Shown here: in pieces, positions 4,835 through 5,481 of the stretch
Layout: every line of letters starts with the position of its first letter
Numbering within the stretch: the stretch's first letter is position 1
Source: Nautiliaceae bacterium
GTDB taxonomy: Bacteria > Campylobacterota > Campylobacteria > Campylobacterales > Nautiliaceae
DNA: 5,481 nt
NCBI GenBank assembly: GCA_027008345.1
Contig: JALTBU010000157.1
Span: 1-5,481, forward strand
Reading direction: 5' to 3'
The notes under the pieces: generated by a model
Told to the model about the DNA's origin: nothing
What the model saw: the letters and a program-made list of their open reading frames with translations, nothing else
Databases searched by the model: none
Program-made: the position numbers and the translations under genes

Positions 4835-5481
4835 ATGGATAATATTAAAATTAAACTTGATGGGATTGCAACTGCAAAGAGATTTGAAACAGATGAACTT
4901 TTTCAAAGAAGAAAATTTGAAGAAATTGTTAATATTTTAAGGTATCATTATAATAATAAAACTGAAAAAAAACAAGATATTACAGAATGCAGGACTCATA
5001 ATACAATTTTTATTGACGGCAATAGGGGTGTAGGAAAAACTGCATTTATGATTAATATTGAAAATTATATAAAAACAGAATATAAAAATGATGAGTTTTC
5101 AAAAAAATTCAAATTTTTTAAACCTATTGATCCTACATTACTTGAAAATAATGAATATTTTTTTAGTATAGTAATTGCAAGAATTGTTGAAGAAATTAAT
5201 TCATATATATATAATAATCTTAATTTTAAATTTAGAGAAGAAAAACGAGAAAGAGAATATTTTGAGGCTTTGGATAATATATCAAAAGCGATAGGAGCGA
5301 TAAAAACTGTTTCAGATGAAATAGGAATTGATGAAATAGCCTCTTATAGTTCAAGTATCAAGTTGGAACAATATGCACATGAATTTTTCAAAACTGTTAC
5401 TGAAATATTTGGGGTAGATTTTCTGGTTTTTTTAATAGATGATGTAGATATGGCATTTAATGTTGGATTTGATGTTTTAGA
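4835..5481 (+). CDS. P-loop ATPase of unassigned family, 5' part (runs off the window)
   Basis: The first 215 codons of a large ATPase, open to the window end. It has a clear Walker A, GNRGVGKT (62-69), preceded by the strand NTIFID, and a Walker B, FLVFLIDDVD (196-205), about 130 residues later. That spacing and the DDVD acidic run resemble KAP- and STAND/AAA-type ATPases. KFFKPIDPTLLENNEYFF (93-110) looks like the conserved second strand with its switch residues. No signal peptide or membrane segment is present in this part, so it is probably cytoplasmic. I do not recognise the family; the C-terminal effector, if any, is outside. Start: AAAGGAG lies 5 bases before the ATG. GC is about 21% over 5041-5340, the lowest in the window, suggesting transfer. 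Large ATPases of this general kind often occur in anti-phage systems, but that role is inference. Confidence 0.75.
   Translation, partial: MDNIKIKLDGIATAKRFETDELFQRRKFEEIVNILRYHYNNKTEKKQDITECRTHNTIFIDGNRGVGKTAFMINIENYIKTEYKNDEFSKKFKFFKPIDPTLLENNEYFFSIVIARIVEEINSYIYNNLNFKFREEKREREYFEALDNISKAIGAIKTVSDEIGIDEIASYSSSIKLEQYAHEFFKTVTEIFGVDFLVFLIDDVDMAFNVGFDVL

Noticed and set aside
4721..4906. Minus-strand open frame across the queD end and the ATPase start
   Set aside because: It would span the plus-strand promoter and ribosome-binding site of the ATPase gene, and shows no domain.

Overview
The window is low-GC DNA (hand counts of 300-base samples give about 35% GC in the first gene, 29% near queD, 24% in hepT and 21% in the last gene). 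It is densely packed, with extended -10 promoters (TGNTATAAT) that have no recognisable -35 box. These traits, plus QueE and QueD proteins of a distinctive form, point to a Campylobacterota (epsilonproteobacterial) chromosome, possibly the Nautiliales. The phylum is fairly likely; the order is a guess.

Layout: (1) 1-1063, + strand: the 3' part of nrdB (ribonucleotide reductase small subunit), overlapped by yjbQ (UPF0047). A canonical intrinsic terminator hairpin for nrdB lies inside the yjbQ coding sequence. (2) 1057-1674, - strand: a secreted SIMPL/DUF541-like protein that converges on yjbQ with a 7-base overlap. (3) 1675-1713: a 39-base divergent promoter region holding two overlapping extended -10 boxes, one per strand. 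(4) 1714-4800, + strand: a gap-free six-gene operon of flavin reductase-like protein, mntA (nucleotidyltransferase antitoxin), hepT (HEPN toxin), an FAH-family hydrolase, queE and queD. Gaps are 0-2 bases or genes overlap by 8-23 bases. (5) 4805 to the end: a new promoter and the first 215 codons of an unrecognised P-loop ATPase that runs off the window.

Working together: QueD and QueE catalyse consecutive steps (dihydroneopterin triphosphate to 6-carboxytetrahydropterin to 7-carboxy-7-deazaguanine) towards preQ0 and tRNA queuosine. The flavin reductase-like and FAH-family genes look like accessory metabolism without an obvious link to queuosine. The mntA-hepT toxin-antitoxin pair sits in the middle of this operon. 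Its block (mntA-hepT-FAH) is bounded by two degenerate heptanucleotide repeat tracts that supply the stop, ribosome-binding site and start codons at both junctions. The AT-rich ATPase after queD may be the first gene of an accessory, perhaps defence, locus.

The most notable features are the overprinted nrdB terminator, the mirror-image divergent promoter, the heptad repeat junctions around the embedded toxin-antitoxin pair, and the truncated ATPase. No complete new system can be demonstrated from this window alone.
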